Origin: Myxococcales bacterium
GTDB lineage: Bacteria > Myxococcota_A > Polyangia > Polyangiales > Ga0077539
Assembly (NCBI GenBank): GCA_013298625.1
Contig: JAAFIF010000005.1
Coordinates: 124,001 to 188,000 of the forward strand
DNA length: 64,000 nt
Reading direction: 5' to 3'
Shown: positions 18,169 through 26,187 of the stretch, in pieces
Numbering within the stretch: position 1 is the stretch's first letter
Layout: each line of letters opens with the position of its first letter
Notes under the pieces: generated by a model
Databases searched by the model: none
Told to the model about the DNA's origin: nothing
What the model saw: only the letters and a program-made list of their open reading frames with translations
Made by a program: the position numbers and the translations under genes

Positions 18169-19921
18169 TCGCTGCGGGCGCCGCGCGTTCGCTGCGGCGA
18201 GGGGCGATGGGCTCGTCCTCCGCGAGGGTGGGCGCAGCGCTGTCGCGGGCGTCGGCGAGGGGCTTTCCTGCGTCGAAGCAGAAGCGCACGCCCATGACGA
18301 AGAGCGCGATCGACGCGCCGAGCGCGAGCGCGTCGGTCAGGTCGAGCAGCCCGTGCCGCAGGCGATGCACGCCCCGTCGGACGCCGTAGATCCCGACGAG
18401 CAGCGGCGTGAGCGCGAGGGCCCACGGCAGCAGCCCCGTGGCCGCGAAGGCGACGGCGTCGCGGCTCAGCGAGCCGAGCAGCGTGGGGTGGGCCAGCGCG
18501 AAGAGCCCTGCGGCGACCGCGCACCACGAGAACGCGGCGGCCACGAGGTCCCACGCGACGTACCGCAGCTGCTCTCCTGCAGCCCAGCGCCACGAGAGAA
18601 AGGCCAACACCAGCGCGAGCGCGCCGAGCCCGTCCACCGCGAGCCCGTTGCTCAGCGCCAGCGACTCGACCTTCGCCCTCGCCAACGGCAACAACGGCAC
18701 CGCCAAGATGGGAACACACAGAATCAAGACCAACACTGACACCGGGGCGATCAGCCACGTCGGCCGCCGCTGCGCGCTCTCTTCGGGCGGTGCGATCGAG
18801 GGCGCGTTGGCGCTCGGCGCGGCGAACACCAACGGCTTCGACTTCACCACTGGCGCGGGCTCTTGCGGCTTGATGGGCGCGAGGTCCGCCGTCACGGGCT
18901 TGTCCGCCGCTGCGCGACGCCCGACTGCCACCGTCGCGGCCGCTTCGCTCACCGGCGCCGGAGCCTCTGCCCTCGCGACCAACGTGGGTGCTGGCTCTAC
19001 CATCGGCACACCGGGCTTGCTGTCCATGTACTGCGCCGCGCCCGCGGTGGCCGAGAGCGCGTCGAGCCCCCCGTTGCGCTCGAGGTATCCCCGCAGCGCG
19101 AGCGCCAGATCACCAGCGTCGGTGAACCTTCGCGCGGGGTCCTTCTCGAGGCAGCGCACGATGATCTTCGCGAGCTCGTCGGGCACCGCAGACGGCGCGA
19201 TCGGCGTGGGATTCTCCGTTGTGATCGCCAAGAACAGCGACATCTGATTGTCCCCCGAGAACGGCATCAGCCCCGTGAAGAGCTCGTAGAGCATCACGCC
19301 GAGCGACCACACGTCGCTTCGCGCGTCGGTGTACCGCAGTCCCTTGATGGCCTCGGGGGCCATGTAGAGCGGCGTTCCCATCGCCATGTTCGTGGAGGTC
19401 AACCGCTGGTCGGGGTCGTCGCTGACCCGCGAGATGCCGAAGTCGAGCACCTTCGGGACGATCCGCTGCTCGATCTTCGCGAGAAACACGTTTTCGGGCT
19501 TGAGGTCGCGGTGGATGACCCCCGCGCGATGCGCGGCCGTGACCGCGTCGATGACCGGCAACAAGATCGCCAGCGCCGCGCGCGGCGAGATCCGTCCGCC
19601 GAAGTCCTCGAGGTGCGCCGACAGGTCTTGCCCCTGCAACAGCTCTTGCACGATGAAGGGAGCGCCGTCTCGATCCTCGCCAACGTCGAGCACGTCCACC
19701 ACGTTGGGGTGGCGCACCTTGTTGGCCGCCCTCGCCTCGCGCAGAAACCGCTGCACCACTTGCGGCTGCGAGAGCAGCTCGGCGCGCAGGATCTTGATCG
19801 CGACGACCCTGCCGATCGCCGTGTTCTCCGCGCGGTACACGTCGCCCATGCCGCCGGCGCCGAGACGCTTGTCGAGCTGGTATTTTCCCGCCAGAACCTC
19901 TCCCTCGCGCGAGGCTGCCAT
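18128..19921 (-). CDS. Membrane Ser/Thr protein kinase (Hanks type)
   Basis: A 597-residue kinase. The catalytic domain spans about 14-275: P-loop GAGGMGDVYRAE, Lys in VVAIKIL, catalytic loop HRDLKPEN starting at residue 137, DFG at about 158, and MGTPLYMAPEA in the activation segment. All key residues are present, so it should be active. A Pro/Ala linker (about 300-385) leads to a C-terminal half with about five hydrophobic segments (for example VSVLVLILCVPILAVPLLPL), so it sits in the inner membrane with the kinase in the cytosol. Start ATG 19921 has AGGAG upstream. It lies antisense between DUF5682 and vWA genes, overlapping the former by 41 bases and starting 50 bases from the latter, which suggests a regulatory link to that cluster. 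Confidence 0.92.
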   Translation of the reverse strand: MAASREGEVLAGKYQLDKRLGAGGMGDVYRAENTAIGRVVAIKILRAELLSQPQVVQRFLREARAANKVRHPNVVDVLDVGEDRDGAPFIVQELLQGQDLSAHLEDFGGRISPRAALAILLPVIDAVTAAHRAGVIHRDLKPENVFLAKIEQRIVPKVLDFGISRVSDDPDQRLTSTNMAMGTPLYMAPEAIKGLRYTDARSDVWSLGVMLYELFTGLMPFSGDNQMSLFLAITTENPTPIAPSAVPDELAKIIVRCLEKDPARRFTDAGDLALALRGYLERNGGLDALSATAGAAQYMDSKPGVPMVEPAPTLVARAEAPAPVSEAAATVAVGRRAAADKPVTADLAPIKPQEPAPVVKSKPLVFAAPSANAPSIAPPEESAQRRPTWLIAPVSVLVLILCVPILAVPLLPLARAKVESLALSNGLAVDGLGALALVLAFLSWRWAAGEQLRYVAWDLVAAAFSWCAVAAGLFALAHPTLLGSLSRDAVAFAATGLLPWALALTPLLVGIYGVRRGVHRLRHGLLDLTDALALGASIALFVMGVRFCFDAGKPLADARDSAAPTLAEDEPIAPRRSERAAPAATTDPGRPAPRGRR

Positions 19922-19971
19922 TCCCGTCCGCTCCTCTCGCGACAGTAACACTACCGAGCGCGCGACGGACT

Positions 19972-21243
19972 ATGTCATCGCCCGACGATCACCGTAGCGT
20001 CAGCGCGCAGCCCGCGCGGTACGCTCTGCGCACTGTGTCGCAAGACTCGCCGCAATTCGATCGCTTCCAACGCTGGCGCCTCGTGCTCGGAAAGGCCGCC
20101 GAAGACACGCTCAGCAAAGCCGCAGGCTCGCGGCCAGGAGCGATGCTCGACAGCGACCAACGCGCCATGGACGACGCGCTCGGAGCCATCTACGACGGCA
20201 GCCCTGGAGGCAAGCGCGGCGCGGGCTTGGGCGCAGGCAAAGGCTCGGTCGCGAAGTGGCTCGGCGATGTCCGCAAGTACTTCGATAAAGACATCGTGGT
20301 GACCATCCAGAAGGACGCGATCGAGCGCGACGAGAAGCTCAAGGTGCTGTTGTTCGAGCCAGAGCTGCTCGCGGAGGTGACCCCGTCGGTCGAGATGGTC
20401 GGGACGCTGCTCTCGCTGAAGAACATGGTCCCCGAGCGAGCGAAAGAAGCCGCGCGGCAGATCGTGAGGGCCGTCGTCGACGAGATCATGAAGCGCATGA
20501 AGAGCGCGGTCGAACGCGCGGTCCGAGGCGCCCTCGACCGCTCGCGACACCAGCCGCTGCCTTCGCTGCCCAACATCGACTGGAAGCGCACCATCCGCCG
20601 CAATCTCAAGAACTACGTGGCGGACAAGCGCACGATCATCCCCGAGCGCTTCTTCTTCTGGGCGAGGCAGCACCGCCGCAAGGAGTACAACGTCATCGTG
20701 TGTATGGATCAGTCGGGCTCGATGGCCGAGTCCGTGGTCTACGGCTCGGTGATGGGCGCGATCTTCGCGACGATCCCGTCACTCGAGACGCACGTGGTGG
20801 CGTTCGACACCGAGGTCGTCGACCTGACCGACGCGTGCAGCGACCCGGTCGACATGCTCTTCGGCGTGCAGCTCGGCGGCGGGACGGACATCGACCGCGC
20901 GGTTGCCTACTGCCAGGGCTTCGTCAAAGACCCTCGAAAAACGCTGTTCATTCTCATCACCGACCTCTACGAGGGCGGCAACGAGCGCAGGCTCGTCGAG
21001 CGCATGAAGAGCATGACCGAGTCCGGCGTGCGCGCGGTGTGCCTGCTCGCGCTCAGCGACTCTGGGGTCCCGTCGTACGACGAGGCGCTCGCGCGGCAGA
21101 TGGCCAACGTGGACGTCCCGTGCTTCGCGTGCACGCCCAACAAGCTCCCGGCGGTGCTCGAAGCGATGCTCAAAGGGACGGACGTGAAGAAGATCGCGAG
21201 CGACTACGACGCTCAGCGCGCGAGCGGCGCCGGGTCGAAGTGA
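19972..21243 (+). CDS. vWA-domain protein, partner of the MoxR ATPase
   Basis: A 423-residue cytoplasmic protein. The N-terminal 225 residues are helical with basic stretches. The C-terminal von Willebrand A domain has a full metal site (MIDAS): DQSGSM at 246-251, Thr in GGGTDID near 305, and Asp331 in LITDLYEGG. MoxR plus vWA pairs act together in metal insertion or protein remodelling, so this is the likely partner of the ATPase at 14530. GTG 20035 is a possible later start. The last 12 residues (YDAQRASGAGSK) and the stop lie inside a 74-bp sequence repeated exactly at 22727-22800, so this C-terminal tail appears to have been replaced or added by recombination. Confidence 0.87.
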   Translation: MSSPDDHRSVSAQPARYALRTVSQDSPQFDRFQRWRLVLGKAAEDTLSKAAGSRPGAMLDSDQRAMDDALGAIYDGSPGGKRGAGLGAGKGSVAKWLGDVRKYFDKDIVVTIQKDAIERDEKLKVLLFEPELLAEVTPSVEMVGTLLSLKNMVPERAKEAARQIVRAVVDEIMKRMKSAVERAVRGALDRSRHQPLPSLPNIDWKRTIRRNLKNYVADKRTIIPERFFFWARQHRRKEYNVIVCMDQSGSMAESVVYGSVMGAIFATIPSLETHVVAFDTEVVDLTDACSDPVDMLFGVQLGGGTDIDRAVAYCQGFVKDPRKTLFILITDLYEGGNERRLVERMKSMTESGVRAVCLLALSDSGVPSYDEALARQMANVDVPCFACTPNKLPAVLEAMLKGTDVKKIASDYDAQRASGAGSK

Positions 21244-21277
21244 GCGCGAGGGCGCCCGCGGCGAGCAGCGCGACGAG
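21204..21277 (+). repeat. 74-bp direct repeat, copy 1, with antisense MYXO-CTERM remnant
   Basis: Identical base for base to 22727-22800. On the plus strand it supplies the end and stop of the vWA gene. On the minus strand it reads LVALLAAGALALTSTRRR, the membrane helix and Arg tail of a MYXO-CTERM sorting signal, but here with no gene in front (the frame opens only about 80 bases away). It is therefore a remnant of a MYXO-CTERM gene end. The remaining gap to 21526 is AT-richer than its surroundings and holds nothing I recognise except the leader of the glycosyltransferase gene. Confidence 0.9.
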
Positions 21278-21526
21278 CTTCGCTTGCGCCAAAGAAGCAC
21301 CGAAGGCAGAGTTCAGAACGGGTAACTTTTGCCGATGAGAGATAGAGCACGGGGACACTCAGCGAGCATCCCGGCTTTGGCGAGGACGAGCCTCTCTAGA
21401 CATCACAACGCCGATCGAGGCCGCTGCGCTCGGAGTGGCAACCAACGCTCGACAATCACTCGAACGTGACCGCGCACAGGGGCAACGAACCTTCGGTCTG
21501 AACGACCCTCTCAGCGAATTTCCAGA

Positions 21527-22657
21527 ATGAAGAGTCGCCCGATTTCGATCATCGTCCTTCCGTCAACCTTGCTCGGAGGTGCGGAGAAGCGACTCCTGGG
21601 CCTGTTTTTGTACCTGCGCAGAACGAAGGACTGGCCCGTTGCCGTCCTCTGTCCGCGCGCGTTGCGCGATGCCGCATCGGCCAGCCGAGAGCTGTCTGCG
21701 ATCGCGTCCGAGCCCGATGTGATCACGTTCGAGTCGACCAAGGCGACGTTCGACAGGGCGCTCGTCCACGCAGTGTCAAAGCTGCGCCGCGAGCGACCAA
21801 GCGCGATCCTTCACGTCGTCCTCGTGCCCCCTCAGCTGGCGGGAGTGCTCGACGGCTCTCGCACGCTGTACACGGTCCCAAACGCCGACATGATGATCTA
21901 CAACTGGCGTGGTCGATCCATGGTGTACGCGGGCAGCGCGATCGCCCGCCGCACTGACTTTCTCGAGGTCAAAGTGCGCGACGACGTGGCGAAGCTCGTC
22001 CCGTGGGCGAAGTCGCGGTTTCGTGTCACGCCAGGCAGCTTCGTCGACCTCGATCTCTATCAGTCGAGGCCAGCCGACGAGCGTCGCAAGAGCGTCGTGT
22101 TTCTCGGACGGTTCTCGCGACAAAAAGGGGCCTATCGCCTCGCAGAACAGCTTCCCGAGATCCACCGCCTCCTCACCGCACGGGGGATCACCGACGTGCA
22201 GTACCGGTTCATGGGCCGCGACGCGGACGAGCCGCCGCTGACGCCGTTGCTCCGCGCGCTCGCGCCGGCGATCGACGTGAGCGTTGGGTTCGAGAGCAAC
22301 CCGCAGGACGTGCTCGCGAGCGCCTCGGTGTTCTTCTCGCTCCAAGTGCCCACCAACTACCCGTCGAAGAGCCTTCTCGAAGCGATGGCCGCTGGGTGCA
22401 TCCCCGTTGTGACCGACGTCGGTCGAACGCGCGAGATGGTCACCGAGGACTACGGCTACCTCGTGCCAGAGCGCTTCACGGCGAAACAAATCGCTGACGC
22501 GTGCGCCGCGGCGTTGACGCTCAGCCCTGCCGATCGAGACCATCGCGTCTCGCTGATGCGCGCCCACCTCGCCAAGCGCTTCGCGCTGCCAGCGATGGCC
22601 GAGTACTACGTGGGGCTCTATCGCGAAATCGACGAGAGCAATGCCGGCTCAGCTTGA
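21527..22657 (+). CDS. GT4-type glycosyltransferase
   Basis: A 376-residue predicted sugar transferase acting at the cytoplasmic face on polysaccharide or glycolipid precursors. The N-terminus ISIIVLPSTLLGGAEKRLL has the GGAE element of GT4 enzymes. The C-terminal half has VVFLGRFSRQKGAYRLAEQL, the nucleotide-sugar domain opening, then PSKSLLEAMAAGCIPVVTDVG, the family's EAMAxG donor-binding motif (usual E-x7-E replaced by S-x2-EAMA). No membrane helix was seen. The ribosome site is weak. Codon use is slightly less GC-biased than in neighbours. The gene is alone between two copies of a 74-bp direct repeat, which suggests it arrived by, or could be lost by, recombination. The sugar substrate is unknown. 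Confidence 0.85.
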   Translation: MKSRPISIIVLPSTLLGGAEKRLLGLFLYLRRTKDWPVAVLCPRALRDAASASRELSAIASEPDVITFESTKATFDRALVHAVSKLRRERPSAILHVVLVPPQLAGVLDGSRTLYTVPNADMMIYNWRGRSMVYAGSAIARRTDFLEVKVRDDVAKLVPWAKSRFRVTPGSFVDLDLYQSRPADERRKSVVFLGRFSRQKGAYRLAEQLPEIHRLLTARGITDVQYRFMGRDADEPPLTPLLRALAPAIDVSVGFESNPQDVLASASVFFSLQVPTNYPSKSLLEAMAAGCIPVVTDVGRTREMVTEDYGYLVPERFTAKQIADACAAALTLSPADRDHRVSLMRAHLAKRFALPAMAEYYVGLYREIDESNAGSA

Positions 22658-22707
22658 GCGGTGCTCGCGCCCGCATCAGCACTCGGCGCAAATCACTGAG
22701 TCGCGGC

Positions 22708-24447
22708 TCAACGCCGAGACGGCCCGCTACGACGCTCAGCGCGCGAGCGGCGCCGGGTCGAAGTGAGCGCGAGGGCGCCCGCGGCGAGCAGCGCGACGAG
22801 GCCCGAGCGAGCGCCGACCGCAGTCGTCGCACCCGCGCGGCACGCGCAGCCGCTGGTCGGGCGAAGAACGCCGCCACCGCCGTCGAGCCCCGAGCTTCCA
22901 GCGTCGGGCCCGTTGCTGCCTCCTCCGTCGGAGCCGGGGCTCGTGCCGCCGTCAGGAGTGGGCATCGACGCCGCGATGCACTGCCCGTTGCTGCAAGACT
23001 CGCCCGCGGGGCACACGACGCCATCGCATGCGCCGACGCACGCGCCGCTGCGACAAACCTGCGGCGCGGCGCAGTTGACACCCTGACAACCTTGCTCTAC
23101 GCAGCGGCCATCGGCCTGGTTGCAAGCCAGTCCGTCGCTGCACGAGCGGCAGCGACCGCAGCCGGCGACGCACACGCCGAGCTCGCACACCTGCCCCATC
23201 GCGCACGTCACGCCCGCGCACGGATCGAAGCAGCGACCGGCGCGGCAAATCTGGCCGACGGGGCACACGACGCCGTCGCACGCGCCGACGCAGCGCCCGC
23301 CCGCGCAGCGCTGGCCCGAGGGGCACTCGAGCGTCTCGCAGCCGCGCTCGATGCACTCTCCGCGAACGCACGCGTAGCCGGCGAAGCAGTCGCCTTCGAC
23401 GCAGGCGCTCACGCACGAGCCGCGCAGGCAGCGAGTGCCGGCGGGGCAGGTGGCGCTGTCGTCGACCGTTCCGTTGCAGTCGTTGTCGACGCCGTCGCAG
23501 GCTTCAGCGCGAGGCTGATTGATCACGCGGCAGACCTGGCCGTTGCCTTCGCACGCCGTGCGCCCCTCGCCGCACGCGCCCATCATCCCGGTGTTGCAGG
23601 CGCGTCCCGCGTCGGGGCAGAGCACCGCGCCGCGGCGGATCTGAAAGCGCCACACGCCCGGCTCGTTGACGTTGGAGCGTCGGCACAACGTCGCGGACAC
23701 GGCCTCGGTCATCGAGTTCATGATCGAGACGAAGTTGCGCGAGTCGCCAGCGTCGAACCCCGCTTGCGCAGGGACACACCGCGTCGCTGGCAGCGGTGGC
23801 GGCGGAGGCGGCGCGCACAGGCCGCCAGAGCCACCCGACTGATCGCCGGTGTGCCAGTCGCAGAGGTTGTAGCGAAACTCCACGTCGAAATCGCCGGGCT
23901 CTCCGCCGCAGACGCTCGCGTCCGTGAGCAAGAGCTGAAAGTTCATCCTGCGATCGGTGTGGCACTTGTAGTAGCCGACGCGGTGCCAGGTCACGATGAT
24001 CCTGCCGGACTCGAGGTGCCACCACACGCCGTTGTCGCTCGGGTTGCGACAGGCGCCAGTGCCGTCTCCGCCGCCGTCCGTCTCCATCGTGCAGGTCGAT
24101 CCAGAGCGAATGTCCACGTCCGCCCAGAACGGCGCGATCATCGGCTGGGACGCCACAGGAAACGCGCTCGGCGTGTACCGCGAGACGGGCCCCGAGAACG
24201 TGATGTTTCCGTTGGTGTTGACCACCATCGACGTGTGCGTGCTCGTGAAGAACCGCAGGCCCATCGGAAACGCAGCGCGGATGTCGATCGAGCGCGACGA
24301 GCTGTCATCGTTGGGCGAGAGGCACTGCGTCCCGAAGCCCTGCGGGCCGCCGAACGTGCTGAGCAGCGTGGTCTGCGCGTGCGCGACCGGCGCGAGCAGC
24401 ATCGCGGCAGCGCAAAGCGCCGCGCCAAAGAGTGAACGAAGCTTCAT
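22708..24447 (-). CDS. Secreted Cys-rich MYXO-CTERM surface protein
   Basis: A 579-residue exported protein. Start ATG 24447 has GGAGG upstream and gives signal peptide MKLRSLFGAALCAAAMLLAP ending VAHA. Residues about 30-200 resemble a NIDO-like domain (TNGNITFSG, MIAPFWADVD, GRIIVTWHRVGYY). Next is a MopE-type stretch ACDGVDNDCNGTVDD, then some nine short Cys-rich EGF-like units (CDGVVCPVGQICRAGRC style). An Asp/Gly/Ser linker leads to a MYXO-CTERM tail: SGCACRAG, a hydrophobic helix LVALLAAGALAL and an Arg cluster, which in myxobacteria is believed to be cut by myxosortase and anchored at the outer membrane. Likely an adhesin or matrix protein. The tail is encoded in a 74-bp repeat shared with 21204-21277. 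Confidence 0.87.
   Translation of the reverse strand: MKLRSLFGAALCAAAMLLAPVAHAQTTLLSTFGGPQGFGTQCLSPNDDSSSRSIDIRAAFPMGLRFFTSTHTSMVVNTNGNITFSGPVSRYTPSAFPVASQPMIAPFWADVDIRSGSTCTMETDGGGDGTGACRNPSDNGVWWHLESGRIIVTWHRVGYYKCHTDRRMNFQLLLTDASVCGGEPGDFDVEFRYNLCDWHTGDQSGGSGGLCAPPPPPPLPATRCVPAQAGFDAGDSRNFVSIMNSMTEAVSATLCRRSNVNEPGVWRFQIRRGAVLCPDAGRACNTGMMGACGEGRTACEGNGQVCRVINQPRAEACDGVDNDCNGTVDDSATCPAGTRCLRGSCVSACVEGDCFAGYACVRGECIERGCETLECPSGQRCAGGRCVGACDGVVCPVGQICRAGRCFDPCAGVTCAMGQVCELGVCVAGCGRCRSCSDGLACNQADGRCVEQGCQGVNCAAPQVCRSGACVGACDGVVCPAGESCSNGQCIAASMPTPDGGTSPGSDGGGSNGPDAGSSGLDGGGGVLRPTSGCACRAGATTAVGARSGLVALLAAGALALTSTRRRSRAERRSGPSRR
22727..22800 (-). repeat. 74-bp direct repeat, copy 2, encoding the MYXO-CTERM tail
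   Basis: Perfect copy of 21204-21277 in the same orientation. Here it encodes on the minus strand the membrane helix and Arg-rich end of the MYXO-CTERM protein, its native context. The two copies are 1.45 kb apart and flank the glycosyltransferase gene. Confidence 0.92.
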
Positions 24448-24668
24448 GAGTGACGGTCCTCCAGCGTAGGGGCGAGCGAGCGTAGCCGCTTCGACCGCGC
24501 AGCGCGCATCGCACAATTTGCACCGCTCCGATCGGCGGGTCGCGCACCACAATTCAACGGGCAGCCCCATCGAACGCCGCGTGGTCATCGAGAGCGGAGA
24601 ATCTCCGGGCACGAACAGGTTGGCGCAACAATGTGCGTCGTCGCGAAGGATGGGTGTACAATGCGGCC

Positions 24669-25763
24669 GTGATTCGCTCGACGTTGATGCTTCGAGGGCT
24701 TGGTTACCTGATGATGGTCGCCGCGACGGGGTGCAGCTTGCCGCACGCCAGCCCGGCTGCGGACAGCTCGCCGCTCGACGTGCTGCGCGACAGCCCTTCG
24801 AGCGAGACGATGAGCGGGCCCGACATCGTCGACGTGGCGAACGACGTGGACGTCGCGCTGATGGCCGACGCAGACGCGGGGGACATCGTGTCGATGCCGG
24901 ACGCAGATGCGTCGATGGACGTGGCGGACACTGGCGTGGACACCGGCGTGATCGTGGACACCGGCGTGGACACGGGCGTGATCGTGGACACCGGCGTGAT
25001 CGTGGACACGGGCGTGTGTCCATCGACATTGACCGCGTGCGGAGGTAGCACCGGCTGCGTCGACACGCAGACATCGATCGCCCACTGCGGCGCATGCAAC
25101 ACGCCGGTTAGCATCGCGCAAGTTTGCCGGGGAGGCCGCGCGGTGCCTCCTCTCGACTGCAATGATCTCCTGCGATCCCGGCCCAGCCTCCCGACCGGAG
25201 TGTACGCAATCGACCACGACGGCGATGGCGCAGCCCCCGTGATGATGCTCTGCGACATGATCACGAGTGGGGGCCCATGGACTACAGTGTTCACCAGCAA
25301 TGATATAGCGTTGAATTCGAGTACAGAAGCGGCAGCCCGCTGGCTATTCACAACGGACCTCGGAACGAGATCGACCAAGATGCTCATTGCCTACCGCAAC
25401 GCGACCGGAGCGATCGTCGATAGCGCAACCGCGGCTACGTTTGCGATTCCCGCGGAACTGCGACGTGATAACCCCTTTGCCACGCCGCGCGCCGCCGCAG
25501 CAAACCTTATGGTCACCATCAACGGCACGACGACAACGACGACCCTACATTACGGCTATCTTTCGTTCAGTGGGGACGCTTGCGTCACTGAGTGGGCCGG
25601 CCCAATGACCTCTTGGGGCCGCTTCTGCATCGAGAACACGAACGCGCCGTTCTTCGCGACTTGGGCGACAAACCGTACCGACAACTGCGCGGCGAGCGAT
25701 CAATCGTTCACTGCCAATACCTGCAGCACAAACCGTCGCTTTACCATCGCAGTAGCGAGGTAA
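24669..25763 (+). CDS. Lipoprotein with fibrinogen-like C-terminal domain
   Basis: A 364-residue surface lipoprotein. From GTG 24669 (or ATG 24687) the N-terminus has a hydrophobic stretch ending VAATGC, a lipobox. An Asp/Val/Ala-rich linker with tandem DTGVIV units follows, then one Cys module (TACGGSTGCVDTQTSIAHCG) like those in the gene at 41406. The C-terminal 230 residues start DCNDLLRSRPSLPTGVYAID and MMLCDMITSGGPWTTVF, the opening of fibrinogen-related domains (CDM...GGGW, here GGPW). Such domains bind sugars or acetylated ligands. From about 25150 on, base composition is clearly lower in GC than upstream, so this domain may be foreign. It is divergent from the MYXO-CTERM gene (221 bases between). 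Confidence 0.75.
   Translation: MIRSTLMLRGLGYLMMVAATGCSLPHASPAADSSPLDVLRDSPSSETMSGPDIVDVANDVDVALMADADAGDIVSMPDADASMDVADTGVDTGVIVDTGVDTGVIVDTGVIVDTGVCPSTLTACGGSTGCVDTQTSIAHCGACNTPVSIAQVCRGGRAVPPLDCNDLLRSRPSLPTGVYAIDHDGDGAAPVMMLCDMITSGGPWTTVFTSNDIALNSSTEAAARWLFTTDLGTRSTKMLIAYRNATGAIVDSATAATFAIPAELRRDNPFATPRAAAANLMVTINGTTTTTTLHYGYLSFSGDACVTEWAGPMTSWGRFCIENTNAPFFATWATNRTDNCAASDQSFTANTCSTNRRFTIAVAR
24927..25017 (+). repeat. Tandem DTGV/DTGVIV coding repeat
   Basis: Imperfect 12- and 18-base units (core GTGGACACCGGCGTGATC) are repeated about six times and encode DTGV and DTGVIV in the linker of the fibrinogen-like lipoprotein. Units differ only by third-position C/G changes. Copy number could vary between strains. 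Confidence 0.85.
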
Positions 25764-25887
25764 GACGTACGTATCCGTCCGCTAAACAGGGATCCCGCGA
25801 TGCGCTCGAAGCGCGGGAGAAACGCAGCGCAATATTCGCAGCCTCTCTCGGACTCCGCAGCGGGAGCTCCGGGCGTAGCTCGGCGGC

Positions 25888-26187
25888 GTGAGCGACGACA
25901 GCAACCTTGGCGAATCGCTGGATGCCGACGGGATCAACCGCGCTCGTTCGCGGATTCTGGAAGCGTATTTCTTCCTTCGACAGCGACGCGATGCTTCGCA
26001 GATCGGCGCGACGGACATCCTCGTGCGCCTCGAGCAAACGTCGCCCGAGCTCACTTCGCCGAGCCCGTCGCTGATCGTCACGACGCTGCGCGAGCAAGGG
26101 TTGATTCACCGCGGCCGTGGTCGCCCGCGCGTCGAGACGCCCCCTTTTTTGCGCGCCGTTCGCCCCGCGCCTCCGAAGGTCCGATAG
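25888..26187 (+). CDS. Small hypothetical protein, possible winged helix
   Basis: A 99-residue protein from GTG 25888. I do not recognise its family. The middle (DILVRLEQTSPELTSPSPSL, then VTTLREQGLIHRGRGRPRV) has the rhythm of a winged helix: a helix, a turn, a putative recognition helix and a basic wing. It could be a small DNA-binding regulator. No membrane segment or signal is present. It stands alone, 124 bases after the lipoprotein gene, and is convergent with the polysaccharide operon. No clear ribosome site was seen, so it may also be a chance frame. Confidence 0.45.
   Translation: MSDDSNLGESLDADGINRARSRILEAYFFLRQRRDASQIGATDILVRLEQTSPELTSPSPSLIVTTLREQGLIHRGRGRPRVETPPFLRAVRPAPPKVR

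Noticed and set aside
21170-21358. 62-residue minus-strand frame with a MYXO-CTERM-like helix as a real gene
   Set aside because: It lacks a signal peptide and a GCxC motif and lies partly within the vWA gene; it is better seen as a repeat-borne remnant.
22501-24435. 644-residue plus-strand open frame opposite the MYXO-CTERM protein
   Set aside because: Low-complexity Ala/Arg/His product; the minus strand has a signal peptide, Cys-rich repeats and a sorting tail.
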